A DNA stretch of 64,000 nt. Source: Zanthoxylum bungeanum. Lineage: Eukaryota > Streptophyta > Magnoliopsida > Sapindales > Rutaceae. This document shows, in pieces, positions 11,121-22,449 of the stretch (position 1 is the stretch's first letter; the number at the start of each line of letters is the position of its first letter). The notes below the pieces were generated by a model. It made no database searches, had not been told where the DNA came from, and saw only the letters and a list, made by a program, of their open reading frames with translations. The position numbers were made by a program, and so were the translations under genes. The stretch covers positions 37,101 to 101,100 of the forward strand of contig SKCR01033449.1 of the NCBI GenBank assembly GCA_019454045.1, in the 5' to 3' direction.

Positions 11121-12348
11121 ATGAGTGAATCAGATATTGAGGTATCCCGGATAGATCAGTTGGAAAATGGTTTCGCCAAGATTACTGAATAGTTGCAAGC
11201 CTTGACTACTGCCATGACAAATGGCTGTGCCCCGTGCTAGGGGAAATTATGAGAATGTGAGGCGTGATGAGCCTTCGAATGGGTTGGGGGATGATGTCCC
11301 CACTTTTGATGATGACATGGCAGAATATGCAACATGCAGAGTGATTGGGTCTCAGGCAGAATTTCAGAAGCTTCGGGATCAGGTTGAAACAGTTACCCGC
11401 AAAATGAGGGGTAAGAACAAGGATTTGCTAGATTATGAGGCAATGACCTTCGGAGAACAGCTGCCAGCTCAGTTTAAAATGCCCGACATGGCCAAGTTTA
11501 ACGGGAACGGAGACCCGAGGGTCCATCTGCAGCAATATGTGTCAATCATAAGTTCAATGGGCCTATCACAGCGCCAACTCCAAAAGATGTTTGGGATGTC
11601 ACTCGATGGGGCACATGTGGTTTGGTATCATAGCCTTAAGAAGAAGGTTAAGGAAGATTGGAAGGAACTAGCTGATGCTTTTCTGAAGCAGTATGTTACA
11701 GACTTAGAAATTGACTTGTCACTCCGTGATTTGGAGAACACTAAGCAGAAGTCAGAAGAAAGCTTCAAGGACTATGTAGACCGCTGGAGAAGCCAGCTTC
11801 TGAAAATGCAGACTCGGCCCTCTGAGAAGGACCAGATTAAAGTGATCATCAAGGGAACTAAGCCCTCGATCTACAGCAAGTTGAGGAGGATGACCTCCAT
11901 GATTGCTGATTTCTGACAGTTGAGGGAAACTGTCATGGACATTGAAGAAGAGGAGGCGGAAAATCGGAAGTTTTATGGCCATAATAGAAGGAATTTTGGG
12001 GGACATCCTGAAGCCAAGTCTTCCAGTGCTGAGGTCACTGCCATCAGGAACAGACGTTTCTCCAACTTGGGTAGACCTCTATCAAAGGTGTTTAAGAAAT
12101 TGAAGATGCAAGGACTCCTGAAACCCTTGGAACCTAAACCACTCCCCAGCCCTGTGCCGTACTACCTTGACTTGAACTTATTCTGTTATTTTCACCAACA
12201 AAAGGGTCACAAAATTGACAACTGCCCCCGCCTTAGGCATGAGATCCAAGACCTGATTGACACCCACAAAATACCTGACCCAGAAAGAGAGCAACCCAGC
12301 ACACACAGGAATCCTCTACCAAATTACCACTCTGTCCCACCACCATGA
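11121..12348 (+). pseudogene. Gag of the TR-GAG element (Ogre/Tat gypsy type), lightly broken
   Basis: Best coding remnant in the window. The frame starts at ATG 11121, meets a TAG at 11190 (CAG expected) and a frameshift near 11218, then runs open from 11221 to a single TGA at 11914-11916 (CGA likely) and on to 12348. The retrotransposon gag domain covers about 11490-11810, with the KFNGNGDP start, the WYHSL segment and the SFKDYVDRW segment typical of gypsy gag. A zinc-knuckle variant C-x2-H-x4-H-x4-C lies near 12182-12225, followed by an IQDLIDTHKI segment as in Ogre/Tat. It would form particles around the element RNA. With three small lesions and no pol, this copy is probably inactive. 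Confidence 0.85.
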
Positions 12349-13015
12349 TCAACTTTGGCTTGCCTGAAACCTTTGTCCTCCAAACCCTCAACCACCAAGC
12401 TTCTCACATGGGGATAATGGATAATACAACGAAGAACCAGAGGCTGAGGAAGAAGGCACTGCTGTTTCTACAAGTTTATCTTGCATTTTTAATAAAGACA
12501 TTGATTTTGTTTGCTTGTTCGTACATTTTCTCAACAATAATAAAGAAGTTCACTTCGCTTACTTGCCTGAATCTCAACTTCTCAACTTGCAACATGAGTG
12601 CATGAGACAAAAGCATTCAATCTTGGTACTATGATACTCAGAACGTAGGGAATCCTCAGAAGAAGCAAGCAGAAAAGATAAGTTGGCCATTCAGAAATTG
12701 GGAAATGAAGACAGACTGAGATTGTTAGAATTGGAAAGGGAATGAGTTCACAGAACCAATTAGTGTAGACAGATTGAAGTAGTACTTTGCTAAGGAAGAG
12801 AACGACCGGGCTGTCACTAAGGGAATTGACCGAAGACCTAACCCAACGGGATAGGAAACTCATGCATACATGCATACACGTAACACATTTTGCATCCTTT
12901 TTTTGTGTTTGTTTGTTTTATATTAACAGGTTTCGAAGAAAGAAAGAGAGAAAGCAGTCAGAGTAGTAAGAAAGCAAGTAAAGAGCTAGTCAGAAACAAC
13001 AACAGTACAGTTTCA
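12349..13015 (+). other. Non-coding region after gag in the TR-GAG element
   Basis: No similarity to protease, RT, RNase H or integrase can be read in any frame. Short open frames here are not convincing. The ttttatattaacaggt string near 12916-12931 resembles a splice acceptor, but no donor could be assigned. Confidence 0.5.
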
Positions 13016-13330
13016 GGAACGAATCCAGGGAATGAATCTCTCAGAATTTGGAATGAATCCGGGGAATGAATCTCTCAGATTTTGGAACGAATCCAGAGAA
13101 TGAATCTCTCAGAATTTTGGAACGAATCCAGGGAATGAATCCTCAGAATTTGGAATGGATCCAGGGAATGAATCTCTCAGAGTTTGCAACGAATCCAGGG
13201 AATGAATCTCTCAGAATTTTGGAACGAATCCAGAGAATGAATCTCTCAATAATTTGGAGTGAATCCGGGGAATGAATCTCTCAGATTTTGGAACGAATCC
13301 AAGGAATGAATCTCTCAGAATTTTGGAATG
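13016..13330 (+). repeat. Tandem array 1, about nine units of 34-35 bases
   Basis: Units contain gaatgaatctctcagaa and tttggaacgaatccag and differ by a few substitutions or one-base indels. It lies in the 3' untranslated part of the TR-GAG element. A frame through it (13066-13275) is just the repeat translated. Confidence 0.9.
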
Positions 13331-13575
13331 AATCCCGAGGGTCGAGGCCCACATCAGTATCAGTTTGGGATGAATCCCGAGGGTCGAGGCCCACATCAGT
13401 ATCAGTCTGGGGGCGAGGCCCATATCAGTAGCAGTTAGGGCCGAGGCCCACTTCAGCATCAGTTTTGGGGATGAGTCCCAGGGTCGAGGCCCACATCACT
13501 ATCAGTTTTAGGGATGAGTCCCTGGGTCGAGGCCCACATCACTATCAGTTTTGGGGATGAGTCCTAGGGTTGAGG
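13325..13575 (+). repeat. Tandem array 2, about seven units of 30-46 bases
   Basis: Units carry gtcgaggcccacatcagt and gatgagtccc-like segments. It directly follows array 1 and differs in sequence. Confidence 0.85.
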
Positions 13576-13611
13576 CCCATTGCATCACAAGCCGAGAATG
13601 GCACTCCAACA

Positions 13612-13695
13612 ATGGAAAACGGTTCGGGAATGGACCACATCACGGTAACGGTTCGGGAATGGACCACATCACAGCGGTTCGGGAATGAACCAGGG
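13612..13695 (+). repeat. Tandem array 3, three units
   Basis: Three copies of cggttcgggaatggaccac (the last with gaacca) at 24-30 base spacing, just before the polypurine tract. Confidence 0.8.
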
Positions 13696-13823
13696 GTCGC
13701 AGCACCTCACCACCCCAATCAACTCAACATGTGGAAAGTCAAGTGGCAGTTGGCGCGCCAGGTAAGTGAAAATGCATTGCATAACTTTGATAGGATTTTC
13801 ACCGTTGCACATTACACAAGTCC

Positions 13824-13841
13824 CATCAAAGTGGGGGCGAC
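13824..13841 (+). promoter_or_regulatory. Polypurine tract of the TR-GAG element
   Basis: catcaaagtgggggcgac directly precedes the 3' LTR start TGTAGGCACT at 13842. It would prime plus-strand DNA synthesis. Confidence 0.75.
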
Positions 13842-16668
13842 TGTAGGCACTGCATTTTTGTATATAAGTCCCTATGATGAGTCTCATTTGGAGGCACTAC
13901 CTTTTAAGTCACGAAAGTCACGAGAAACGGACGTCGGAAGGGGAAATTCAGAATAAGTACGTCATCGGATTCATTTCACAAGTTCATTGTTTTCGTTCGT
14001 GCTGCGTTCGTTACTTCGTTCGAACGTCAAACAAAGAGACGGGCGTTCGTGCCGCGTTCGAGGAGGAGGCGTTCGAACGGTGTCGGTAATTCTGGTTTTG
14101 CTGCTAGCCTCACACCCAAGCCCAATTAACCCACCAAAGCCCATAAAACACATCCCAATTAATAAAACACATTTAAAACACATGGGAAATTAAATTAAAT
14201 CTTAATTAAAATAAACATTGAATTAAATAAAATATTTAAACCATTTACCAATTAAATAAAACATAAAATATAATCATACCTAATTAAGACAAATCAAATA
14301 TATTAACTTCCTAACTAAACAAAATCACATACTAAATTAAAAAGATGTCATGCCTAATTAAAATCAATCAAAACCAATTAAAAATATTGTATTCCTAATC
14401 TAAACCAAATTTATCCCCCATCAAATCCCTTGCTTTCCTTGTCCAACACCAAATCAAATCCTCCCTTTAATGCCAAATCCCTTCCTTGTGAGACAAGGTG
14501 AAGCCCTAGCCATTCTCTATATAAACAACACCTCTCCAAGGCATTCCCCTCCCCTAGTGCACGCCCATTACAAGAAAGGAAGCAAAGAATTTCCAACCCC
14601 TTTCCCCTAGCTCATTCACACAAGAAACACCCAAGCTCATACACACAACTCACACAAAATCACAACACCCACAAGAAACACCCAAAGCTTATTGACACAA
14701 CTCTCCCTCACTCTCAATAATCGAAGATCACAAACAAAGAACCCTCATTTCCTTGACCAAAACACATCCCGAACAGCCCATTTACCTCATCAAAACAGCC
14801 CCCGAACCACACCATAACACCACCGAAAATCACACCCAAAATAGTAGCCAAAACATCCCAAGAACAGTAACTAAAATACATCAGCAGAACAGTAGGAAAA
14901 CGGCAGTGAATCGGAGTCAAAAGCAGCAGCAAAAGACGGAGAACGACGACTCCAAACGGTGTGAGACAACAAATGAGAGCACCAGTGAACGGAAGAGTTG
15001 CGGAGCATCCACCCTTCCGACGATCGTGTGCCGTACATCCGAGAGGTGATTTAAAAGGTTAGACCTGAGGGTACTTTTCACACTCATCTTTATTTGATTT
15101 TTGTTATTTTTATCTTGATCGTATTTTAATTATTTGTTGAATCTTGTTTGTGTATGATGTGTGTTGTGGGTATTGGATGAATGGAAAAGTGTCGTCTCTT
15201 GTGGTATATAGGATGGAAACCCGGACATAAATTTCATAGCCGATTCCGAATGGACGGTAGTATGATCTGTACTCGGGATACAACTCCACGTACCACTTGA
15301 GTAAAATGGCACACTCTTTTATTTTATGTTGCTTCGGTTTATTTATTTTTCGTTATTTGAATTCTGCATGTTACTTTTGCATGTGTGATACAACCGAGCG
15401 CATGGGCTTAGTAAGTCGGATTAAAGGTCCCCTATTTTGAGGGGTTAAAATCCTTTACCATGATGATTTGCCGCGCCAGTTGATGTATGTTCGGTTGAAT
15501 GCAAAATATGTTCAATCAGATATACTAAGTTTGATATGATTGTCTTTATTTTTATATGCATTGAGATAAGCGCATGGGCTTAGTAAGTGTGATGAAAGGT
15601 CCTCTAATTGAAGAGGTTAAAATCCTTTGCCACGATGCTTCACCGCGGCTCGTATTTCACTATTTGTTTTTTTATGTATGTATTGCATCACATTTTGTGC
15701 ATCAGGTCAGTTCTTGTTCGAACGCGTTATCAAAAGCTATACGAACGCGACCCTTCTGTTTTCCGTTCGAACGCGTTTTACAAACGCTACTCGAACGAGC
15801 ATGCATTTTGTTTCATCAGGTCTGGATCCGTTCGAACACGTTATCGAACGCTATACGAACGTGAACCATCTGTTTCCCGTTCGAACGTGTTTTACAAACG
15901 CTACGCGAACGCACACGCACTTTCTTAGTCTTAGCATGCATCAGGTCTGGTTCCATTCGAACGCGTTCTCGAACGCTACGCGAATGCATACACACTTTCT
16001 TAGTCTTATCATGCATCAGGTCTGGTTCCGTTCGAATGTGTTCTCAAACGATATACGAACGCGAACCTTCTGTTTACCGTTCGAACGCGTTTACGAATGC
16101 TACACGAACGCGCACACACTGAACTGAGTCTGTCTCATCATATTCATGCATAATTGCCTCTTGGTTGATCTTTCTTGTGTTATGTAGCCAATTATATTAT
16201 TTGTATTCCTGTATTTATCCATTCTATATGTTCTTGGGATGATATTCAAGCATGATTAGGCTGTTAGCATGTTATTTGGTTAATATGTTCATGAGATAGT
16301 ATTCAAGCATGATTATGTTGTTCTTAGTTTTTTATATCTTATGATTGAGAAATGTTCATGAGATTGCCATGAGATGTTGCATGTTGTGATGAACGTGTTG
16401 ATGTATGCATGTGAATTTAGAAGCATGATACTCTTGGAAATAAGTGTTACTTAAACTTGATTAAATTATTACATAAATCCTTTCATTACAAGTGACATAA
16501 GTAAGGGACCATTCCGAACCCAACGGTTTGAGGTCTTCCCTTGCGAGGGGTGAGTGCGGCATTAAATCTTTGTCCCGGTTCACACCGGGTGGTGACTCCA
16601 TGTTATTTCGTACTTCCCAACTAGGCCGCGAGCCTAGAACAACGTCGCCCAGGTTCTGTGTTCCCACA
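13842..16668 (+). repeat. 3' LTR of the TR-GAG element
   Basis: 2827 bases, colinear with 7267-10094. Differences seen by eye are mostly single substitutions, many in CpG context, plus small indels (for example extra bases in the GTTCG-rich patch near 14015-14080). Confidence 0.9.
14518..14525 (+). promoter_or_regulatory. TATA box in the TR-GAG 3' LTR
   Basis: tatataaa at the position equivalent to 7936 in the 5' LTR, in the same context ctctatataaacaacacc. Confidence 0.6.
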
Positions 16669-16673
16669 GTATG

Positions 16674-18960
16674 CTTATATATTGATAACTTAGAGTTATG
16701 CATGATCAATTTGATGAAAAATTAATTGGATTAATTTTCCCCAAATTTGGAGGCTTGGCCGAGAGTTTGAACCATTTAAAGTAATGGTGATTTTTTAATT
16801 TTAGACAATTGGATGTGTTTAAAATGCATGGGATATATTAGTTTGTGATTAATTGGATTGAAATCAAAATTGATATAAAAAATCTCTAATTACCGTGAGC
16901 TTATGGAAGCATGAATGAATTGATTTTACTTCAATTTGTGTTGGACATAAGTTGATTATTTAAAGCATGATTAATTAGTGTAATTGGTATTTTGGAAATA
17001 TTAGTTTAACTAATTAATTATTGCTATACACTTTAGTTAATTAAATTGTGATATTTGGAATGTTGGAATTTAATTAATTAGGCTTAATTTGGAATTGGGC
17101 GATTAATGTTGTATTTGGGCTTAATGGGCTTGGTTGGGAAGTTTGGTTTAGGATAAATGTTGGATCCAATTGGGCCTAAAACCATTTCCATAAAGTCCAA
17201 ATATGATAATTGGGCCTTTAAAATTTAATTGGGCCTAATGGGCCAAAATTAATTTTGTGGCAAAGGGTAATTCCTTATTGGGCTTTGGTTGCCAAAGTCC
17301 ATGCCTTATGAATTAATTAAAAGCCCATTGGACTTTAATTAAATTGACATTGGATGTTAATTGGGTTTTGAAACCCGTTAAAATTAGATTTAGAATCTAA
17401 GTCGCAAAGGCTCATTAATAAAGTGTAATTATTTAATTGGGATTAAATAAAGAATTAGTATTGAATACAAATTAAATTGGATTTAATATTGTAGTTTGAT
17501 ATAATTCGAGAATTCGTACTTTGAGTACTTATTCCCAAACGAGTTGGACTCGCGCAAATCAAATCGTTGTTTGAACATTTGATGATCATTAATTAAAGAT
17601 TAATTAATTGGATTAGATTGATTGATAACATGCTTTATGTGAATACATGGATGTGATGTATGAATAATGTATATCGGATGGATATTAGATGGGTGAGGGC
17701 AATTTTGGAAATTATTGTAATAAATTTAGAATTTATTAAATTGGACCTGTGTGTCCAGCCTTTACCTCTTGACTCTTTGTATTTCTCTTATCACCTATTC
17801 CCCCCAATGTAAATGAGGTTTCTTTAGAAGTGTTATATAATTGGGTAGAAGTAAGAATAGTGCTAGCCGGGGAGAGGAAAGGGAGAGATTTGTTCTAGAA
17901 ACAATTTGTGAAATATCCATCCGTATATCATTATTAATTTATTTACCGCGCCTTATTATGCTTTTAGAATGCATGCTTAAGGGTGTATGATGAGACCTAA
18001 TCAAAGATAAATAATTGGTTGCCAATTATGCAAAAAAAAACCCTCAACAAATATTAAACGTTTTCCTTCCATTGAGTGATTCTCTCTCAAGATCCAAGAT
18101 TGACACTAGTTTGTTGGCCAAAGTCAAGACCTTTGTCCATCGTGGATGTGTTTGAATCATGAAGGCTTTGTTCCATATCGCATGTCTTGTCCAAGTTGGG
18201 ATTTGTTTGCCAAAGTCAAGATCAATTCTTGTCCATCGACATCGATTACGAAGCTTTCCAAAGTCAATGGTCCCGCTTAACTGGAATCATTAAGCTTGTT
18301 GTGCCAAAGCCAAGGCTTAGCTGATTCGAGGAAAAATGTTAGGGAATATATTGGATATATGTTTCGGACTTGGATGTCCACCTACTGGATCTAGGAATTG
18401 GATAAGATCCAATTGATCTTAGAGATCTACCTAGTTAAGTTTCATAAAACTTGTTGGCCAAATTCAAGGTTGTGTGTTATTTAACGGGGATTCTAGCCAC
18501 TAGGAAACTAGGTTTCCCGAGTACCAACAGAGGGTTAGAGGCTCGTCGAAAAATAGTGGGAGGCAAGTATTAAATTTGCAATTTCGTTTGGATACTTGCC
18601 AATAGGCGCTCATTTCATTTTTCGTCATTATATATTAATAAATATATTAGTTGGACTAATATTTAATATTTAATATTTAATTGTTGTTTTAATTTAACAG
18701 TTGGACTGTATTCAAACTACTTCATTTATAGTTGATTATATAATTGGATTATAGTAATCAATATATTTGAATTTAACCAATCAAATTATAGTTGATTATA
18801 TAGTTAGACTATAGTAATCATTATATTCAATTGTACCTGAAATCGTTGATTGGATAGTTGGACTATTGGAATCAAGATAACTGAAATATTAGCGTTTAGA
18901 ACATAATCCTGGGTTAAAATGTCATTAAACGGCTTTAATTTTCAGATTGGGAATAGAACC
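16674..18960 (+). other. Leader of A2, resumed after the TR-GAG insertion
   Basis: Continues the A2 leader (first 95 bases at 7172-7266). It matches A3 44942-42561 on the opposite strand. AT-rich, without a credible coding frame. It includes recurring ttggccaaagtcaag-like motifs (18114, 18209, 18256, 18302, 18452) and many palindromes with 3-nt spacers, for example GATCT-tag-AGATC near 18414 and GGAAAC-tag-GTTTCC near 18503. Confidence 0.75.
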
Positions 18961-19540
18961 TCAGGATAGTCATAAGAAATGAGAAGTTATTCTATTTGAT
19001 AGAAAAACCTCTCGGGCATGAGCCCGGAGTTGAGCGAATAGTAGAGCATGAGCTTTGGAAGACTCATGGTGATGATAACTTTAGTGCTCAATCTGTTATG
19101 CTTACCGTAATGAATCTTTAATTCCGTCGTCAGAATTAAGGATTAGATCATTGTACCATGATGATGAAATTAAAGATGTTCATAGATCTATCCTTAGATC
19201 TTAGAAGTACAAATTGGAAAAAGGAAGCTCTTTCGCTCGCGTATGTCAAAGGGTACATCTGTCGAGCACTAGGTGTCGCAGATGATTGCTGACATCGAAC
19301 AGCTAGGTTAGCTGGGCATTACCTACGTGGCCGAGACTACCAAAGATTTGATCTTATAGTCTCTACCCGAAAGCTGGGGCAGGTTCATTATGAACCAAGA
19401 GAAAACACTTGGAAGACAAATGACATATCCCAAGATGTCTGCCTAAACTGTGGCAAACGGGGTTACTGAAAGCCTGACTGTCGTATGAACAAGGCAGACA
19501 TGAAGGAAGAGAAGGCGGGGCAAGGCTCCGGCTTCAAGTA
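18961..19540 (+). pseudogene. Degenerate copia gag of A2
   Basis: Fragments in changing frames read as a copia gag C-terminus, with a LPESWG-like segment near 19366 and a zinc knuckle near 19441-19482. The knuckle reads CLNCGKRGY then a stop then KPDC, so the histidine of CCHC is replaced by tyrosine and a TGA follows. A3 keeps the complete knuckle at the same place. Gag packages element RNA; this copy cannot. Confidence 0.75.
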
Positions 19541-22436
19541 TATTTGTCATAAACATGTTCACTACTTATTTCAAAATTGGATTTTGATACTAAGTGTTGT
19601 ACATAATATATGTACTGATGTGCGGGATCTGCTGATAAGCAGGAGACTGGCTTCAGTTGAGATCGACCTGCGAGTCGGAATCGGGACGATAGTCGCTGTT
19701 TTAACCGTAGAAACCTAAGTTTTGAAACTGCCATTTGGGCATGTACTTAAATTAGGTGAATGTTATAATGTATCTAGTTTGACTAGGAATATTATCTCTG
19801 TATCTAGTTTAACCCGTTGCGGGTATACCTTTATATTCTAGAACATTAAGTGTTTTATTTTATAAAGATGATATTGAGATAAACACATTAGATGTGAATA
19901 ACAGTATTTATATTTTGAATATAAATGAATCTCAAACGTATAACATGACAAACAAATAGCTCAAACTGAATAAATCAGATGAGACTTATTTGTGGCATTA
20001 TTGTCTGGGACACATTAACAAGACACGTATATCCACACATTCGAAGAGTGGGTACTAGGACGGATTTGATTCTATTTCAAATAATGTCTACGAATCTAGT
20101 TTATTAGGCAAAGTGCCTAAAACACCTTTTACTTGCTAAAAGTGCAAGTACCACCGATCTGTTAGCCATCGTTCATAGCGGCGTAAGTGGGCTCATATCT
20201 AGCTAGGCTAGAGGTGGATATGAATACTTCGTAACCTTTACGGATATGGCATCACGTTATGGTTATGTGTATCTTAATGAAACACAAGTCAGAAACTTTT
20301 AGAGTTTCAACTCGAAGTAGACAGACAGACTGGCTAAAGTATTAAAACCGTCACGGTTAGACCGTGGTGGAAAATACTTAAGCAATAAGTTTCTCGACTA
20401 TTTGAAAGAGTATGGTATTCTTTCATAGTGGACTCCTCCCGGAACACCTCATCCTGACGGTGTGTCCGAACAGAGAAACAAAACTTTGTTGGACATAGTA
20501 AGGTTAATGATAAGTCGCTCTGAGCTACCATTTTCCTTCTAGGGATACACATTAAATAGTGCAATACTTATTTTGAATAAGGTTCCATAAAAATCTGTTG
20601 GACAAACTTCATATTAGATATTAACAGGAAAGAAACCGGGTTTTCTCATTCCTGAACATTTGGGAATGCTGGGCATATGTTTGGATGATACCAAACTAGA
20701 ACCCAAATCGGATAAGTGCCTATTTGTAGGTTATCCTAGGGAAACCAAAGTATAGTACTTATACAACTCACAAGAGAACAATGTAATTGTTGCTCTCCAT
20801 TTGGTATTCCTAAGAGGAATTCCTATATCCAATGGTAAGTGGGAGGAAAGTAAAACTCGATGAAAATCGGAGTAATACTATTCTAGGCATCGATTCCTTA
20901 ATGGAACACAAACAGTTCATCAAGGATGAAACTGTACCATAATCTTCAAATACACAAGAACCGCGTAAGTCTGAGAGAGTTAGAAAACAACCTAAGAGGT
21001 ATGTGTTTCTGATCTCACCTCATGAAGATGTCAATCTTATTGAGGAATACGAACTGGCTACATATGAGGAAATGATACAAGGTATCGACTCCCTTTTATG
21101 GCAAAGTGCCATGAAATCCGAAATGGATTCCAGGTATACCAACCAAGTTTGGACACTGGTTGTTGTACCGGAAGGCATTGTGCCTATTGGTACTATATGT
21201 GTCTTCAAGGAAGACAAACATGGATGGCAACATACAAATATACAAAGCTAGGCTTGTAGCGAAAATGTATCGTTATCAACATTGTGTCGATTATGACGAA
21301 ACCTTTTACTCGTTACCATGATTGAATCCATTCGGATAATGCTTGCTAATGCTGCATGTTTCATTTATGAAATATGAAAGCTAAACGTCAAAACCTCTTT
21401 CCTTAAACGGAAACCTTTTGGAGGATATTTACAACATCCTGACGGTTTTGTCGTGCCAAAACAAGCAAACAAGGTTTGCAAGTTAATTCAATCCATTTGT
21501 GGATTGAAGCAAGCATTGCGTTCTTGGAACTAACATTTTGATAAGATCATAATGGTATATGATTTAATTCAAAACGAAGATAATTCTTGTGTATATAAGA
21601 AGGTTAGTGTGAGTGCACTGACAGTGATTGTCCTATATAATGATGACATATCATTTCTTGGAAATGACATTCCCATAATATAATCGGTGAAAGCTTGGCT
21701 TTCATGAAAATTCTCCGTAGAACACTTGGGAGAGACAAACTTTATTCTAGGAATAAGGATCTACTGGGATAGATCTAAAAGTTTTTGACACTCTTCGAGA
21801 ACTCTTACATTGAAAAATATGTACGCGACCTGGTGTCTCATATGCTTTGAGCATATGGAGTGACAATCAGGCCAATCCAAGTGATAGTCACTGGATTGAT
21901 GTTAAGAACATTCTTAAGTATCTTAGATGATCTAAGGATGCTTTCTTAAGCTATGGAGGATGAGGAGAACTTGAAGTGACTTGGTTCACCGTTGTAAGTT
22001 TCCAAACCGACAAAGACGACTTTAAGTCATAATAAGGGTACTATATAGTTTGAATAACGGAACAGTGAGCTGGAAATCTTCCAAGCAAGATATTGTTGCC
22101 GAATAAACAACAAAAACGGAATATTACTGCAGCTGAGGCAACAAAAGAAGTAATTTTGGATCTGTAAAATTCCTAATTAGATTAGGAGCAGTTCTGTTAG
22201 CAGTTGAGCTAGGCTACAACACATGCTAAAGAATTAATGGTCTCATCAACGATCCATGTATATACTTCAACTATTTCATCTGATTCGTCGGATCATACAT
22301 CATGGCGATGTGATGATCGAATAAATCGCATCAGATGATAACAATGCAAATCCGCTGACGAAAGCTATTTCTCAGCAGAAGTTTGATTGGCCCGTACATA
22401 GTTCAGGTGTAGGACACTTGAGTGATTGGCTATATG
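19541..22436 (+). pseudogene. Degenerate copia pol of A2 (PR-IN-RT-RH)
   Basis: Domain order is Ty1/copia. Protease remnant at 19541-19720. Pre-integrase LWHYCLGH-like segment near 19990. Integrase 20150-20620, with RGGKYLSNKF and GVSEQRNKTLLD segments. The integrase end to RT start is open at 21003-21251 (EEMIQGIDSLLW, IVPIGT). RT continues to 21830 with YNDD at 21636-21647 where YVDD is usual. RNase H remnants lie at 22050-22380. Stops and frameshifts are frequent. TAG 20540-20542, TAA 20588-20590 and the YNDD change are shared with A3. Pol would copy and insert the element; here it is dead. Confidence 0.85.
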
Positions 22437-22449
22437 CCAAGTGGGAGAT
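22437..22449 (+). promoter_or_regulatory. Polypurine tract of A2
   Basis: ccaagtgggagat(t) immediately before the 3' LTR start TGTTGGAT. The same tract precedes the 3' LTRs of A3 and A4. Confidence 0.85.

Larger units (their letters stand above)
7267..16668 (+). mobile_element. Structurally complete gag-only LTR retrotransposon (TR-GAG, Ogre/Tat-like)
   Basis: Two LTRs of 2828 and 2827 bases begin TGTAGGCACT and end GTTCCCACA. They flank 3.7 kb that holds a primer-site-like sequence, one gag frame, tandem arrays and a G-rich polypurine tract. The 5-base duplication gtatg (7262-7266 and 16669-16673) flanks it. Removing the element rejoins the A2 leader as in A3. No protease, RT, RNase H or integrase is present, so it must use proteins of another element. 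The gag resembles the Ogre/Tat gypsy group, and gag-only elements of this layout are known as TR-GAGs. The two LTRs look about 95% identical by eye, so the insertion is not very recent. Confidence 0.9.

Noticed and set aside
13066..13459. Frames with repeated peptide units on both strands
   Set aside because: Product of tandem arrays 1 and 2; in-frame only because the unit length allows it. No sign of coding constraint.
13016..13695. CRISPR-like array
   Set aside because: Units are adjacent without unique spacers and the DNA is clearly plant retrotransposon.
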